Notes: generated from the letters alone by a model not told the origin. 64,000 bases of DNA from Anaerolineales bacterium (GCA_015075185.1 JABTUW010000003.1:992001-1056000); one strand, 5' to 3'; counted from the stretch's first letter, positions 24,317 through 33,177 are shown. Numbers and translations: made by a program.

Positions 24317-24675
24317 CTGAGTTTCTGGTCCTATCGACTGTTCTTGTCATTAGATGATGATACCGAAGTCAAAGCATTTATGCAAAGGGCTGGCCCTTAC
24401 CTCCTCTAAAAAAGGTCGGCTGCCCCCTTTAACCCCCAAAATTTGGGGTGTTCTGTATGCTAAAACTGTGGTAATATTATGGTCAGGTGGTTTTTCGATA
24501 AAGGGTAGAAATACTCACTGATGATATTCCTTTCGGGAAACAGCCCGCCTCCGGTCAAAGGTGGGCTGTTTCCTTATAATACACCTGGCTCATCAATTTA
24601 GTGACTGGGTTACAATTATTCTGAGGTAACCTGAAAAGATAACCGTATATCGGCAACACCAGAAAGTTAGGCAAA
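24317..24675. other. Intergenic, one hairpin, no gene
   Basis: This 359-base gap between divergent aat and the decayed TPR gene contains a strong hairpin at 24536-24573 (GGAAACAGCCCGCC paired with GGTGGGCTGTTTCC). No T-run follows on the plus strand. I see no other structure. The promoter of aat should lie near its left part. Confidence 0.5.
24536..24573 (+). terminator. Strong hairpin, possible terminator or attenuator
   Basis: Arms of 14 bp with one G-T pair and a 10-base loop. The sequence after it is CTTATAATAC, which contains TATAAT, so the hairpin may instead precede a promoter of the downstream gene. Role uncertain. Confidence 0.45.
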
Positions 24676-25393
24676 ATGTCAGATTTACAGCAGGCTATAA
24701 CCGCTCTCAAAGCGGGTGACAAGGTAACCGGCAAACAGCTTTTAATTGAAACTATCAAGGTCAATCCAAACAATGAGGCCGCTTGGTTGTGGATGACTCA
24801 AGCTGTTAATACCAATCAGGAACGATCAAAATGCTTGCAGAATGTCCTGAAAATCAACCCAAACAACAAGTTGGCTAAAAAGGGGCTGGCAGTGGTTCAA
24901 CAACGGCGGACCAGCCAGCAACCGCCAAAGGTCGAAGCCCCCCCCAAACCAATACTCCCTCAGTCTGAGCCAGTCTTAATCCCAGGTCAATTCCCTGCTT
25001 TTAATTTGGCAGAACATCGGGCAGAACTACGGCACATGCAAATGCCGCTCCTTTCCCATCGTCCATTAAAAACACTCAAACAGGAAGTGACAAAGAAGCG
25101 TCCATAGTGCGCTGAGATAATTAAGGCCAAATTTTGCCATTTTTGCGGATGGGATTTAATAACAGGTCAACAGCCTCAAGCAGTAATCCCCCAACAACCT
25201 CAAGTACCAATAGTGATACAAGCACCTCCACAACGCTTGTGGAGTCCTGGTATAGCTCCTGTTCTTTTGATAATTCCTGGGGCGGGTCAGATGTATAATG
25301 GAGAGATAAGATGGAAATTCCGGCCTTATCACCTTATTAGCTTTAGGAGCGCTTGCGGTTTTTGCTTGCTTTTTCTTAAGCACTCCCTGGTAA
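24676..25393 (+). pseudogene. Decayed TPR / zinc-ribbon / membrane protein gene
   Basis: The first 143 codons read LQQAITALKAGDKVTGKQLL and CLQNVLKINPNNKLAKKGLA, a TPR-like helical region found at the N-terminus of many Chloroflexota proteins, then a Pro/Gln linker ending KKRP before TAG 25105-25107. The same frame continues CAEIIKAKFCHFCGWDLITG, a zinc ribbon whose family form is KKCPYCAEIIKA; so TAG replaced Tyr and Arg replaced Cys. Further on, GAGQMYNGEI shifts frame into GLITLLALGALAVFACFFL, a membrane helix, and stops at 25391-25393. At least one nonsense, one missense of a zinc ligand and one frameshift: a pseudogene, although residues 1-143 could still be made. Confidence 0.75.
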
Positions 25394-25406
25394 CAGGCTG
25401 TGGTCG

Positions 25407-26606
25407 TTAATACCCTTGCCACCAATCCTTGCGCGAGCGCGGATCCATAAACGTGCCTCGATCACGAATGGCTAGGGGCATTTGGCCGCCCAAAGCCGTA
25501 CCCAGAGCCTGATTGTTCTTCAGAGCGGGCAGTTGGCCGGTGACGTGCCAGCCGTCGGCATTCGTTTGAGCCTGGTAGAGAGCCAGCAGGTTTGGATCAA
25601 CGCAGATATTTTCGAGGTGAACGGAATAACCGCTGGCAACGGTATCGCGGCGAGTATAGGCGAGGGTAATTCGGTTCTCGGCCGCGTACAATACCATCGC
25701 TTTGTAATCACCGCCAAAAATGTTGGGGCTGCGCTCGGGGATAAAAATCGGCTCACCATGCGTCGTGTTCAGGCTGGTCAGGGTAACGGGCGGGGCGGTA
25801 ATCAGCGGGCCGGGGCAGCCGTGCGGTCCGCAGGCCCAGTTCCAGCTATAAACTTGATAAGCTGCGCTTATCCCAGGGAAACGATTCGGCTCAAATAGAC
25901 CGGCTAACTGCGGCGCGCCGGGGTCGGTGCTGCCGCTGTAATTGACCAGCCCCAGGAAGCCGCCGGTCGCCTCATATCCCCGCAAGGCAAGATTCAAATC
26001 GCCGTGCAGGTAATCGGGATGGTCGGCAGGCGCTCCATCAATGGGAATGAGAGCAAACTGGGCTGACGACGCAGTGGGACAGCGGCTTGGCTCAGGCTTA
26101 AAGATAAGCGGCAGGTAAGCGCGCCAGGTGGCGGTCACGGTGAAAGTAGATGACGGCGTCACGTAACCGCTGGCATTGCAGGCGTCAGCGTGGGCCTGCA
26201 CTGTCCAGGTGTAAACCCCATTAGACAGGGCAGTGGCCGGCGTGTAAATCGAGTCGGTGGTGGTGACGCTGATCGTTTGGGCCAGACTCGTCTCGATGAG
26301 TAAAGTGTAACTCACGACTACTTGATTGGGGTCGGCGGCATCCGCCCAATCAAAGGTGGGCCAGAACGTGTCCACTGTGTCGCCGCCAGCCGGAGCCAGG
26401 AGCGGGTTCACCGGAAAGATGAGCGGCGCTACCCCGGCTTCCCCGGTCACTCCGCCGGGAGAAACTTTAACAGCGGCTCCAGGGGGTAAGGCGGACAATG
26501 GATGGGTGGGAGGTTGCGCGTGAGCGGGCAGCAGCAGCCAAAAGGTCAGGCCCGCGAACCAAATCAAGGTGAATAGTAACGAAACGGGGCGTCGAAAAAA
26601 TCTCAT
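25407..26606 (-). CDS. Secreted protein of unknown function with fibronectin-like domain
   Basis: 399 residues. Signal peptide (RRPVSLLFTLIWFAGLTFWL to AHAQ, residues 1-31). Residues ~75-160 look like a fibronectin III-type sandwich (PTFDWADAADPNQVVVSYTL, YTWTVQAHADACNASGYVTP). Then YLPLIFKPEPSRCPT (residues ~164-178), the YLPL motif of Chloroflexota, here internal. The C-terminal 220 residues (DGAPADHPDYLHGDLNLALR, SWNWACGPHGCPGPLITAPP, ENRITLAYTRRDTVASGYSV HL) are not recognised; Cys pairs suggest disulfides outside the cell. Convergent with the decayed TPR gene. Function unknown. Confidence 0.8.
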   Translation of the reverse strand: MRFFRRPVSLLFTLIWFAGLTFWLLLPAHAQPPTHPLSALPPGAAVKVSPGGVTGEAGVAPLIFPVNPLLAPAGGDTVDTFWPTFDWADAADPNQVVVSYTLLIETSLAQTISVTTTDSIYTPATALSNGVYTWTVQAHADACNASGYVTPSSTFTVTATWRAYLPLIFKPEPSRCPTASSAQFALIPIDGAPADHPDYLHGDLNLALRGYEATGGFLGLVNYSGSTDPGAPQLAGLFEPNRFPGISAAYQVYSWNWACGPHGCPGPLITAPPVTLTSLNTTHGEPIFIPERSPNIFGGDYKAMVLYAAENRITLAYTRRDTVASGYSVHLENICVDPNLLALYQAQTNADGWHVTGQLPALKNNQALGTALGGQMPLAIRDRGTFMDPRSRKDWWQGY

Positions 26607-26730
26607 TGACGCCTATTTTAGCCGATTTTGGGTTATTTTATCCCTGTACTTAAGTCCTTCTGAGACTTATTGACTACTCCGCGACCTCAACTCCATTAAC
26701 AAAATGAATTTCGTTCCAGAGGCTAAGGCT

Positions 26731-26779
26731 GAGTCTAAGGCTAAGATTTTTTCTCAGCCTCAGCCTTAGCCTTAGACTC
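26731..26779. repeat. Hairpin of GGCTAAG-type words after the translation-factor gene
   Basis: GAGTCTAAGGCTAAG at 26731-26745 pairs perfectly with CTTAGCCTTAGACTC at 26765-26779. Further GGCTAAGGCTGAG words precede it. It probably ends transcription of the SUI1-type gene on the minus strand; T-run on either strand (26746-26752). Confidence 0.75.
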
Positions 26780-26785
26780 ACCCCC

Positions 26786-27142
26786 TCAACCGCCAGCTAA
26801 TTTTACTTTATACCCCAGTCCCTTGAGCTTCTCAGCCACCTTCTCGCGATGATCCCCCTGGACTTCGATAATCTGAAGGCCGTCCTCATGTTTAACCGTG
26901 CCTCCCGCGCCGCACAACCCTTTGAGAGTTTTAGACAGCTCGGTCAAATCCGCTTCAGTCAAGGCAAAACCGGAAATGACGGTGACGACTTTCCCGCCGC
27001 GCCCCTTTTTATCACGCATAATCTTCAAATTCTGCTGCGCTGGCGGCAGCGAACTGCGCCGCCCTAACGGGGCCTCATCCTTCTTACGCTCATCCCCGCT
27101 GCGGGTGGAATAGACCAGCTTGTTCTTCTTATTATCTGTCAT
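26786..27142 (-). CDS. SUI1/eIF1-type translation factor (YciH family)
   Basis: 118 residues from ATG 27142. Core: IMRDKKGRGGKVVTVISGFA, LKGLCGAGGTVKHEDGLQII, VQGDHREKVAEKLKGLGYKV, the SUI1 fold with the conserved GAGGTVK. The N-terminal LVYSTRSGDERKK matches the start of YciH proteins but lacks their zinc-binding Cys. In E. coli YciH affects start-codon fidelity. A GTG at 27181 would extend it by 13 residues but its ribosome site is too close. Neighbour on the same strand: a zincin-like protease gene 93 bases upstream. Confidence 0.93.
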   Translation of the reverse strand: MTDNKKNKLVYSTRSGDERKKDEAPLGRRSSLPPAQQNLKIMRDKKGRGGKVVTVISGFALTEADLTELSKTLKGLCGAGGTVKHEDGLQIIEVQGDHREKVAEKLKGLGYKVKLAGG

Positions 27143-27235
27143 CTCATCAAAAAAGAGCCGTTCGCACCTGGGGATGCTCACTCCTCAACTCGTCCAAAAA
27201 TTGACTGTTGACCGTTGCCCATTGATTATTGACAA

Positions 27236-27616
27236 TCAGTACGCGCCCAGTTCCCGCAGCCGGTCGTCGCTGATGCCAAAGTGGTGGGCTAACTCATGCT
27301 TGACCGTGCGCTGGACGCGCTGCATCACTTCCTCGGGGGTGCGGCAAACCTGCTCGATGCTCAGGCGATAAATGGTAATTTTATCGGGCAGGACCAGGCC
27401 GTAATGGCTCGACCGCTTGGTCAGGGGAATGCCGTGGTACAGGCCAAATAAGAGCTGGCCCGGCTGCAAGCCCACCGAACGCAACTCGGCCTCACTCGGC
27501 CAATCGGCCACGACCACATCAACATTTTGTAACTGCTCCTTGAAGAAATCCGGTAAATCTTCCAGGGCCTGTATGACCAGTTGCTCAAATTCTTCAAAGC
27601 TAAATTTTGGATGCAT
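27236..27616 (-). CDS. Zincin-like metallopeptidase (PF06262 family)
   Basis: 126 residues. FEEFEQLVIQALEDLPDFFK, then LLFGLYHGIPL and the metal site His107-Glu108-x-x-His111 in VKHELAHHFGISDDRLRELGAY; the following Asp117 is the likely third ligand. This small minimal-zincin family is widespread in Actinobacteria and Chloroflexi; its substrate is unknown. No signal peptide. Divergent from the FAD/Fe-S gene, with 126 bases between. Confidence 0.92.
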   Translation of the reverse strand: MHPKFSFEEFEQLVIQALEDLPDFFKEQLQNVDVVVADWPSEAELRSVGLQPGQLLFGLYHGIPLTKRSSHYGLVLPDKITIYRLSIEQVCRTPEEVMQRVQRTVKHELAHHFGISDDRLRELGAY

Positions 27617-27742
27617 GTCCGTAATTATGCGTTATTGTTTCTTTGCTGGCAATTGAAGAAACGCTTTTTTCATGCTACACTGCTGGTTCAGTTTTTAACG
27701 CACGAACGAGAGGCCAACAACCCCTAATTCCAGAGGATAACC

Positions 27743-30730
27743 ATGAAATCTATACCAGACCGACTCCCCGACTTTTTCAACGAGCTGCGTCACCACATTG
27801 CCGGCGACCTGCGCACCGATACCTACAGCCGCATCCTGTACAGCACCGACGCCAGCAACTACCAGGTCATGCCCTACGGGGTGCTCATCCCCAAAACGAT
27901 TGACGACATCCAGGCCGCGTTGTCACTAGCGGCCACCTATCGCGTCCCCATCCTGCCCCGCGCTTCCGGCACCAGCCTGGCCGGGCAGGCCGTCAACGAG
28001 GCGCTGGTGATTGACGTGACCCGCCACCTGGACCGGGTGCTGGAGGTCAACGCCGAGGAGCGCTGGGTGCGGGTCCAGCCGGGCCTGGTCCTAGATGACC
28101 TTAACGACCGGCTCAAGCCACTGGGCCTGCAATTCGGCCCCGACCCGGCCAGCAGTAACCGGGCTGCCCTGGGCGGCATCGTCGGGAGCAATGCCAGCGG
28201 CAGTCACTCGATTCTGTACGGCATGACCGCCGACCACGTGCTGGCCGCAAAAGTCATCTTAAGCGATGGCAGCCAGGCCGACTTCGGGCCGGTGGAAGCT
28301 GCGGCCCTGGCCCGATACCAACAGGGCAGCGGCCTGGAGGGCGAGATTTACCGGAACATCGCCGCCATGGTCCAGGCTCAGGCCGAGACCATCCGCGCCG
28401 GGACGCCCCGCCACTGGCGGCGCTGCGGCGGCTATAACCTGGATCGTTTGGTCGCCGGGCCGTCCTTCCTCTACCCGCAAGACTCCCATTTCAACCTGGC
28501 CAGCTTGATCTGCGGTTCGGAGGGCACGCTGGCGGTCATGACCGAGATTAAACTCAACCTAGTGCTCCGTCCCCGCCAAACCGGCCTGGCCCTGTTACAG
28601 TTCGACAACCTCTACGAAGCGCTCACGTCCGTGACCACCATCCTGCAAACTGAACCCTCAGCCGTGGAGCTACTCGACAACCTCTGCCTGGCCATGTGCC
28701 GCGCAGCGCCGGAGTATGCTCGCCTGCTGAACACCTTTATCCAGGGCGACCCCTTCTGCATCCTTGTTACCGAATTCTACGGTGAGAGCGAGGCAGAATT
28801 GCAGGCCAAAATCGAGCGGCTGGCGGCCCATCTGCAGCGAGAAAAGATTCGCTGCACCGTAGTTCCCGCCCTCAACCCGGCGCTGCAAAACAACGTCTGG
28901 ACGGTGCGCAAGGTTGGCCTGGGCCTGCTGATGAGCCTCAGGGGCGACACCAAACCGATCCCCTTCATCGAGGACGCCGCCGTGCCGGTCGAGCAACTGG
29001 CCGAGTACATTACCCGGGTGGAACAATTTTGTAATGAGTTGGGCACCAAAGTGACCTACTACGCCCATGCCAGCGCCGGCTGCCTGCATGTTCGCCCCCT
29101 GATTAACGCCAAGCTGGCCAGCGAGGTGGATAAGCTGCCGCTGATAGCCTCGTTTGCCATGGAGTTAGCCGGCGAGTACGGTGGCGCCATTTCCAGCGAG
29201 CACGGCGACGGCCGCTCCCGCAGTTGGCTCAACGAGAAATTCTTCGGACCGGAATTATACGGCCTGTACCGGCAGGTCAAGCAAACCTTTGACCCGCACC
29301 ATTTGCTCAACCCCGGCAACATCGTTGACGCCCCGCCGATGACGGCCGACCTGCGTTACGGCCCTGCTTACACGGTCATTCCGGTCAAAGAACATTTGGA
29401 TTTTAGCCAGGACCAGGGCTTTCACCGGGCGGTTGAGATGTGCAACGGGGCGGGCGTCTGCCGCAAACGAACCGGCGGGACGATGTGCCCCAGCTTCATG
29501 GTCACGCGGGAGGAGGAGCACAGCACCCGCGGCCGGGCCAATGCCTTACGTGCCGCTCTCTCCGGCGCTCTCCCCGCCGAGGAGCTAACCAGCCCGCGCA
29601 TGTACGGGGTCATGGACCTGTGCATCGAATGCAAAGCCTGCCAAACGGAATGTCCTTCGTCGGTAGATATGACCAAAATCAAATTTGAGTTTCTGAGTCA
29701 CTACTACGAGAAACATCAGGTTCCGCTGCGGGCCAAAATTTTTGCCGACATCGCCTTCTGGAGCCACCTGAGCAGCGGCCTGCCCGCACCGCTGGTCAAC
29801 AGGATCATGAAAAACGGCCTGGTCCGCTGGGGTCTGGATAAGTTTCTCGGCATCAGCCGCCAGCGCAGCCTGCCGGAATTCGCCAGCCAGCCCTTTACCC
29901 ACTGGTTCAAACAGAGGTCAGTAGCCAGTCGTCAGAAGTCAGTAGTCAGTAGTCAAGGGACAACAGGCAACGGGCCACACGCCGCGGTCGGCGGTCGGCA
30001 GTCGGTGGTCCTTTTCAACGACACGTTCAACACCTACAACTATCCTCATGTCGCCATTGCCGCTACCGAGGTTTTGGAAGCGGCCGGGTTTGAGGTCATC
30101 CTGCCGGGCCATAAGTGCTGCGGCCGCCCGATGATGTCGAAGGGGCTGGTCAACAAGGCCCGCCGCGCGGCGCGAGACACCATCGCCCGGCTGGCCCCTC
30201 TGGCCGAGCAGGGGCTGCCCATTATCGGGTTGGAGCCAAGCTGCCTGCTTTCGATGCGCGACGAGTACTTTTCGCTGCTCCCCGGCGACCCTCGGGTTAA
30301 ACTGGTGGCCGACCACTGCTTCTCCTTTGAAGAGTTCATCGCCCAGTTGGCCGAGGCGGGCAAGTTGAAGCTGGATTTTGCGGCTGAACCGGGCGCGGTG
30401 ATGTTGCACGGCCACTGCCACCAGAAAGCGCTGGTCGGTACCGGCCCAAGCAAGCAGACATTGGCCTTGCCCGGCCACACCGTCACCGAGATTGACTCGG
30501 GCTGCTGCGGCATGGCCGGCGCCTTTGGCTATGAAGTTGAACATTACGATATTTCGCTGGCCATGGCCGAGCGGCGTCTGCTGCCCGCCATCCGGCAGAA
30601 AGATAAAGACACCATCATCGCCGCCGCTGGAGTCAGTTGCCGCCAGCAGATCAAACACGGCACGGGCCGCCAGGCGCTCCATCCGGCGGAAGTATTGAGG
30701 GCTTCACTGAGAGAAGAGAATAGCGGATAG
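27743..30730 (+). CDS. FAD-linked oxidase fused to Fe-S / CCG-domain oxidoreductase (D-lactate/glycolate dehydrogenase type)
   Basis: 995 residues uniting GlcD- and GlcF-like parts. FAD_binding_4 domain ~40-180 (RASGTSLAGQAVNEALVIDV, ALGGIVGSNASGSHSILYG), FAD-oxidase C domain ~270-530 (HASAGCLHVRPLIN, SSEHGDGRSRSWLNEKFFGP), two 4Fe-4S sites ~565-660 (CNGAGVCRKRTGGTMCPSF and CIECKACQTECPSSVDM), and two CCG domains ~770-990 (KCCGRPMMSKG; GCCGMAGAFGYE). Oxidises a 2-hydroxyacid such as D-lactate, passing electrons through clusters to a quinone or partner. GAGGATAACC precedes the ATG. Residues ~725-755 (RSVASRQKSVVSSQ etc.) are encoded by low-complexity intergenic-type repeat and look like an insertion into the linker. 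Confidence 0.94.
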   Translation: MKSIPDRLPDFFNELRHHIAGDLRTDTYSRILYSTDASNYQVMPYGVLIPKTIDDIQAALSLAATYRVPILPRASGTSLAGQAVNEALVIDVTRHLDRVLEVNAEERWVRVQPGLVLDDLNDRLKPLGLQFGPDPASSNRAALGGIVGSNASGSHSILYGMTADHVLAAKVILSDGSQADFGPVEAAALARYQQGSGLEGEIYRNIAAMVQAQAETIRAGTPRHWRRCGGYNLDRLVAGPSFLYPQDSHFNLASLICGSEGTLAVMTEIKLNLVLRPRQTGLALLQFDNLYEALTSVTTILQTEPSAVELLDNLCLAMCRAAPEYARLLNTFIQGDPFCILVTEFYGESEAELQAKIERLAAHLQREKIRCTVVPALNPALQNNVWTVRKVGLGLLMSLRGDTKPIPFIEDAAVPVEQLAEYITRVEQFCNELGTKVTYYAHASAGCLHVRPLINAKLASEVDKLPLIASFAMELAGEYGGAISSEHGDGRSRSWLNEKFFGPELYGLYRQVKQTFDPHHLLNPGNIVDAPPMTADLRYGPAYTVIPVKEHLDFSQDQGFHRAVEMCNGAGVCRKRTGGTMCPSFMVTREEEHSTRGRANALRAALSGALPAEELTSPRMYGVMDLCIECKACQTECPSSVDMTKIKFEFLSHYYEKHQVPLRAKIFADIAFWSHLSSGLPAPLVNRIMKNGLVRWGLDKFLGISRQRSLPEFASQPFTHWFKQRSVASRQKSVVSSQGTTGNGPHAAVGGRQSVVLFNDTFNTYNYPHVAIAATEVLEAAGFEVILPGHKCCGRPMMSKGLVNKARRAARDTIARLAPLAEQGLPIIGLEPSCLLSMRDEYFSLLPGDPRVKLVADHCFSFEEFIAQLAEAGKLKLDFAAEPGAVMLHGHCHQKALVGTGPSKQTLALPGHTVTEIDSGCCGMAGAFGYEVEHYDISLAMAERRLLPAIRQKDKDTIIAAAGVSCRQQIKHGTGRQALHPAEVLRASLREENSG
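29916..30007. repeat. CAGTAGTCAGT-type repeat inside coding sequence
   Basis: GTCAGTAGCCAGTCGTCAGA, AGTCAGTAGTCAGTAGTCA and CGGTCGGCGGTCGGCAGTCG words lie within the FAD/Fe-S gene, in frame. Elsewhere in the window the same words are intergenic (33330-33366, 48710-48752, 59590-59620). Confidence 0.75.
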
Positions 30731-30775
30731 AAGATAGCAGATAGTAGATAGCAAATGGAAAACTATCTTCTATCC
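30725..30775. terminator. Hairpin GGATAGAAGATAG / CTATCTTCTATCC
   Basis: Perfect 13-bp arms at 30725-30737 and 30763-30775 begin at the stop of the FAD/Fe-S gene. Built of GATAG words. No clear T-run; it may still end transcription before the isoprenoid pair. Confidence 0.55.
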
Positions 30776-30807
30776 TTGATCTTCTATCTTCAGTCCCAAA
30801 TTCCCTA

Positions 30808-30837
30808 TTGACGTGCCGGTTTATAATATGGTATATT
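30808..30837 (+). promoter_or_regulatory. Candidate promoter of the isoprenoid operon
   Basis: TTGACG at 30808-30813 and TATATT at 30832-30837, spacing 18, 46 bases before the squalene/phytoene synthase ATG. Confidence 0.5.
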
Positions 30838-30883
30838 CGCAGTAATTATCCCAACGATTTAATAACCGAGAGGAATAAACCCT

Positions 30884-31894
30884 ATGCAACAATACGAGAT
30901 GCTGCGCCGGGTTAGCCGTACCTTTGCCTTATCAATTGAACAACTCCCCCAAATTTTGCGCGACTCCATCACGGTTTCCTACCTGCTTTTACGTGTTTCC
31001 GACTGCCTGGAAGACAATGAGATTATGGAGGCTGACCGTAAGGCCGAACTACTGCGCCTGTGGGCGCAAGTTTTGAGCGAAACAGCGCCGGTCGAAAAAT
31101 TGACGCACCATCTGACCCATCTTGACAGCAGCGATCCTGAACATTATGTGGCCCAAAATGCTCAAGTGGTCATTGAGCAACTACACCAACTCCCCCCTGA
31201 AATCCAAGAGGCTATCATCGAGCGGGTCAACCGCACCTCGTTGGGTATGGCCCGCTGGCAAGAGCACGGCCCTTATGTGGATAATGAAGAAGAGATGGAC
31301 GATTATATGCACCAGGTTGCCGGGCGGGTCGGCTACCTGCTGACCGACATCTTTGCCTGGTATTCGCCCATTATCCGCGCCCGCAAAGAGCAGCTCATGC
31401 CCCTCTCGCGGGAATACGGCCTGGCCCTGCAAACGGTCAACGTGATCCGGGGGATGCGAAAAGATTACGAGCGCGGCTGGGTCTTTGTGCCCCGGACCTT
31501 CTATGAAAATGTCGGCCTGACCCGCGACAGCCTGTTCGCACCCGAAAATCTGGATAAAGCCATGCAGGTCGTTGACATGCTGGCCGACAAAGCCGAGCGC
31601 CATCTCTGGCACGGCATGAGCTACATTACCGCCTTCCCCCGCCACCAGCACCGTATTCGCCTGGCCTGCATGTGGCCCCTCTTTTTTGCGGTCAGGACCC
31701 TGGCCTTCAGCCGTAACAACGCCAATGTGCTGCTGGCCGAAGCAAAAATGGGCCGGGACCAGGTCAGCATGATTATGCGCCACACCACCTTTTTTGGCTG
31801 GTCAAATCACTGGCTGGTCCGTTACTACAGATTCCTGGCACGACCGCCCAAGCGGTTTATGCCCGTCGAAAAATCTTTAGCCATCTCGGTTTAA
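30884..31894 (+). CDS. Squalene/phytoene synthase family protein
   Basis: 336 residues, normal family length. First Asp-rich motif DCLEDNE (residues ~43-49) in YLLLRVSDCLEDNEIM binds the diphosphate-Mg; the second region reads NVIRGMRKDYERGWVFVPRTF, where the usual R-D-x-x-E-D is altered to R-K-D-Y-E-R as in squalene-synthase-like members. Couples two prenyl diphosphates head to head (farnesyl to squalene, or geranylgeranyl to phytoene). GAGGAATAAACCCT precedes the ATG. The geranylgeranyl-reductase paralogue starts four bases after the stop, so they form an operon of isoprenoid-lipid or hopanoid/carotenoid metabolism. Confidence 0.9.
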   Translation: MQQYEMLRRVSRTFALSIEQLPQILRDSITVSYLLLRVSDCLEDNEIMEADRKAELLRLWAQVLSETAPVEKLTHHLTHLDSSDPEHYVAQNAQVVIEQLHQLPPEIQEAIIERVNRTSLGMARWQEHGPYVDNEEEMDDYMHQVAGRVGYLLTDIFAWYSPIIRARKEQLMPLSREYGLALQTVNVIRGMRKDYERGWVFVPRTFYENVGLTRDSLFAPENLDKAMQVVDMLADKAERHLWHGMSYITAFPRHQHRIRLACMWPLFFAVRTLAFSRNNANVLLAEAKMGRDQVSMIMRHTTFFGWSNHWLVRYYRFLARPPKRFMPVEKSLAISV

Positions 31895-31897
31895 GTC

Positions 31898-33109
31898 ATG
31901 GAAAGTTACGATGTTATTGTCGTTGGCGGCGGCCCGGCTGGTGCGACCGCCGCTTATTTTTTGGCCCGGGCCGGGGCTAAAGTCTGCCTGGTGGATAAAC
32001 AAACCTTTCCCAGAGATAAAGTCTGTGGGGATGGGGTGGTGGCGGCCAGCTTGACCCGGCTGGAGCAGATGAATCTAGGCGAGTGGCTGGCTCAAAATAG
32101 TTTTAACGCCCCCGGCGAACTGCTTTTCTCCGGCCCCAACGGCGAAGCTGTCCACATTTTGCCGGATGACCGCGAGCGCTGCTATGGCCGGGTCATTCCC
32201 CGGCTGCAACTGGATGAGGCCATTCTGCAGCAGGCGGTCAAAGCTGGGGCCACGTTAAGAGAAGAGGTTAAACTGACGGGCATAACCCGCCTGGCCGCCG
32301 ACCAGCTTCAGCTCTCCGGAGAGGGGAAAAATGGCCGGTCTCACCTGCAATTACATAGCAAGCTACTCATTACCGCCGACGGGGCCCACGCCAGCTTCAC
32401 CCGCACCCTGGGGCTAGTCAAGGGGCAGCCCGATTTGGTCGCCATTCGAGCCTATTTTGAGGATGTAGCCGGCCCGGAGTCGCTGCTGGAAATTCATTAC
32501 GACCGGCACGTTATGCCCGGATATGCCTGGATTTTCCCCCTGAGAAACGGTGCGGCCAACGTCGGCCTCGGGACACAGGTGAGCCGTTCGCGCCAACGTG
32601 ACTACGATTTGAAGGAAAATCTGCGCCGGTTTATTAAAAATAATCCCTATGCCAAGCTGCGGCTGGACCAGGCCAAAATGGTTGGCCCCCTGCGCGGCCA
32701 TCCCCTGCGCTCACAGATGAAAACGGTGGCGACCGTGGCCGATAACGTCCTGGTTGCGGGCGAGGCTGCCGGGTTGGTCAACCCCTTGAATGGCGAAGGC
32801 ATTGGCACAGCCATCATCAGCGGCGAGCTGGCGGCCCGGCAGGCTGTCGCCGCCCTGGCCAGCGGTAACTTTTCTAAAGGGTATCTCAGCGACTACGCCA
32901 GGACCTTGCAGCAGCAGATTGGCCGCCATCACTTGATCGCCGGCATTTTGCGCCAATTGCTCGCCGTACCCGGCCTGATGAACCGGGCGGTGCGCCGCGC
33001 CCGGCACGACCACGATTTTGCCCAAACACTGTTCAGCGTCATCGTCGAAGTGAAGCCACCCAGCGCCATTTTAGCGCCGGGGTTTGTGCTCAAGTTGCTG
33101 GCAGGGTGA
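31898..33109 (+). CDS. Geranylgeranyl-reductase-family FAD-dependent oxidoreductase (second paralogue)
   Basis: 403 residues. DVIVVGGGPAGATAAYFLAR (FAD Rossmann), DKQTFPRDKVCGDGVVAASL, PGYAWIFPLRNGAANVGLGT and VLVAGEAAGLVNPLNGEGIG. Same architecture as the protein at 22511, but here coupled to a squalene/phytoene synthase. Probably saturates double bonds in an isoprenoid made by the upstream enzyme or in menaquinone. Stop followed by a strong hairpin (33129-33169). Confidence 0.92.
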   Translation: MESYDVIVVGGGPAGATAAYFLARAGAKVCLVDKQTFPRDKVCGDGVVAASLTRLEQMNLGEWLAQNSFNAPGELLFSGPNGEAVHILPDDRERCYGRVIPRLQLDEAILQQAVKAGATLREEVKLTGITRLAADQLQLSGEGKNGRSHLQLHSKLLITADGAHASFTRTLGLVKGQPDLVAIRAYFEDVAGPESLLEIHYDRHVMPGYAWIFPLRNGAANVGLGTQVSRSRQRDYDLKENLRRFIKNNPYAKLRLDQAKMVGPLRGHPLRSQMKTVATVADNVLVAGEAAGLVNPLNGEGIGTAIISGELAARQAVAALASGNFSKGYLSDYARTLQQQIGRHHLIAGILRQLLAVPGLMNRAVRRARHDHDFAQTLFSVIVEVKPPSAILAPGFVLKLLAG

Positions 33110-33110
33110 A

Positions 33111-33170
33111 GTAGGTAGACAGTAAACGGTAGACAGTAGACAGGGTATTTCCCTCTGTCTACTGTCTACT
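33111..33170. repeat. Hairpin of GTAGACAGTAGACAG words
   Basis: Perfect 15-bp arms GTAGACAGTAGACAG (33129-33143) and CTGTCTACTGTCTAC (33155-33169) between two convergent genes. Same words as at 4054-4082. Could end transcription from both sides. Confidence 0.8.
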
Positions 33171-33177
33171 CAATGTC

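Noticed and set aside
24536..24573. Simple rho-independent terminator.
   Set aside because: The hairpin is strong but no T-run follows on the plus strand and it lies far from the end of any gene transcribed in that direction; kept only as an uncertain hairpin.
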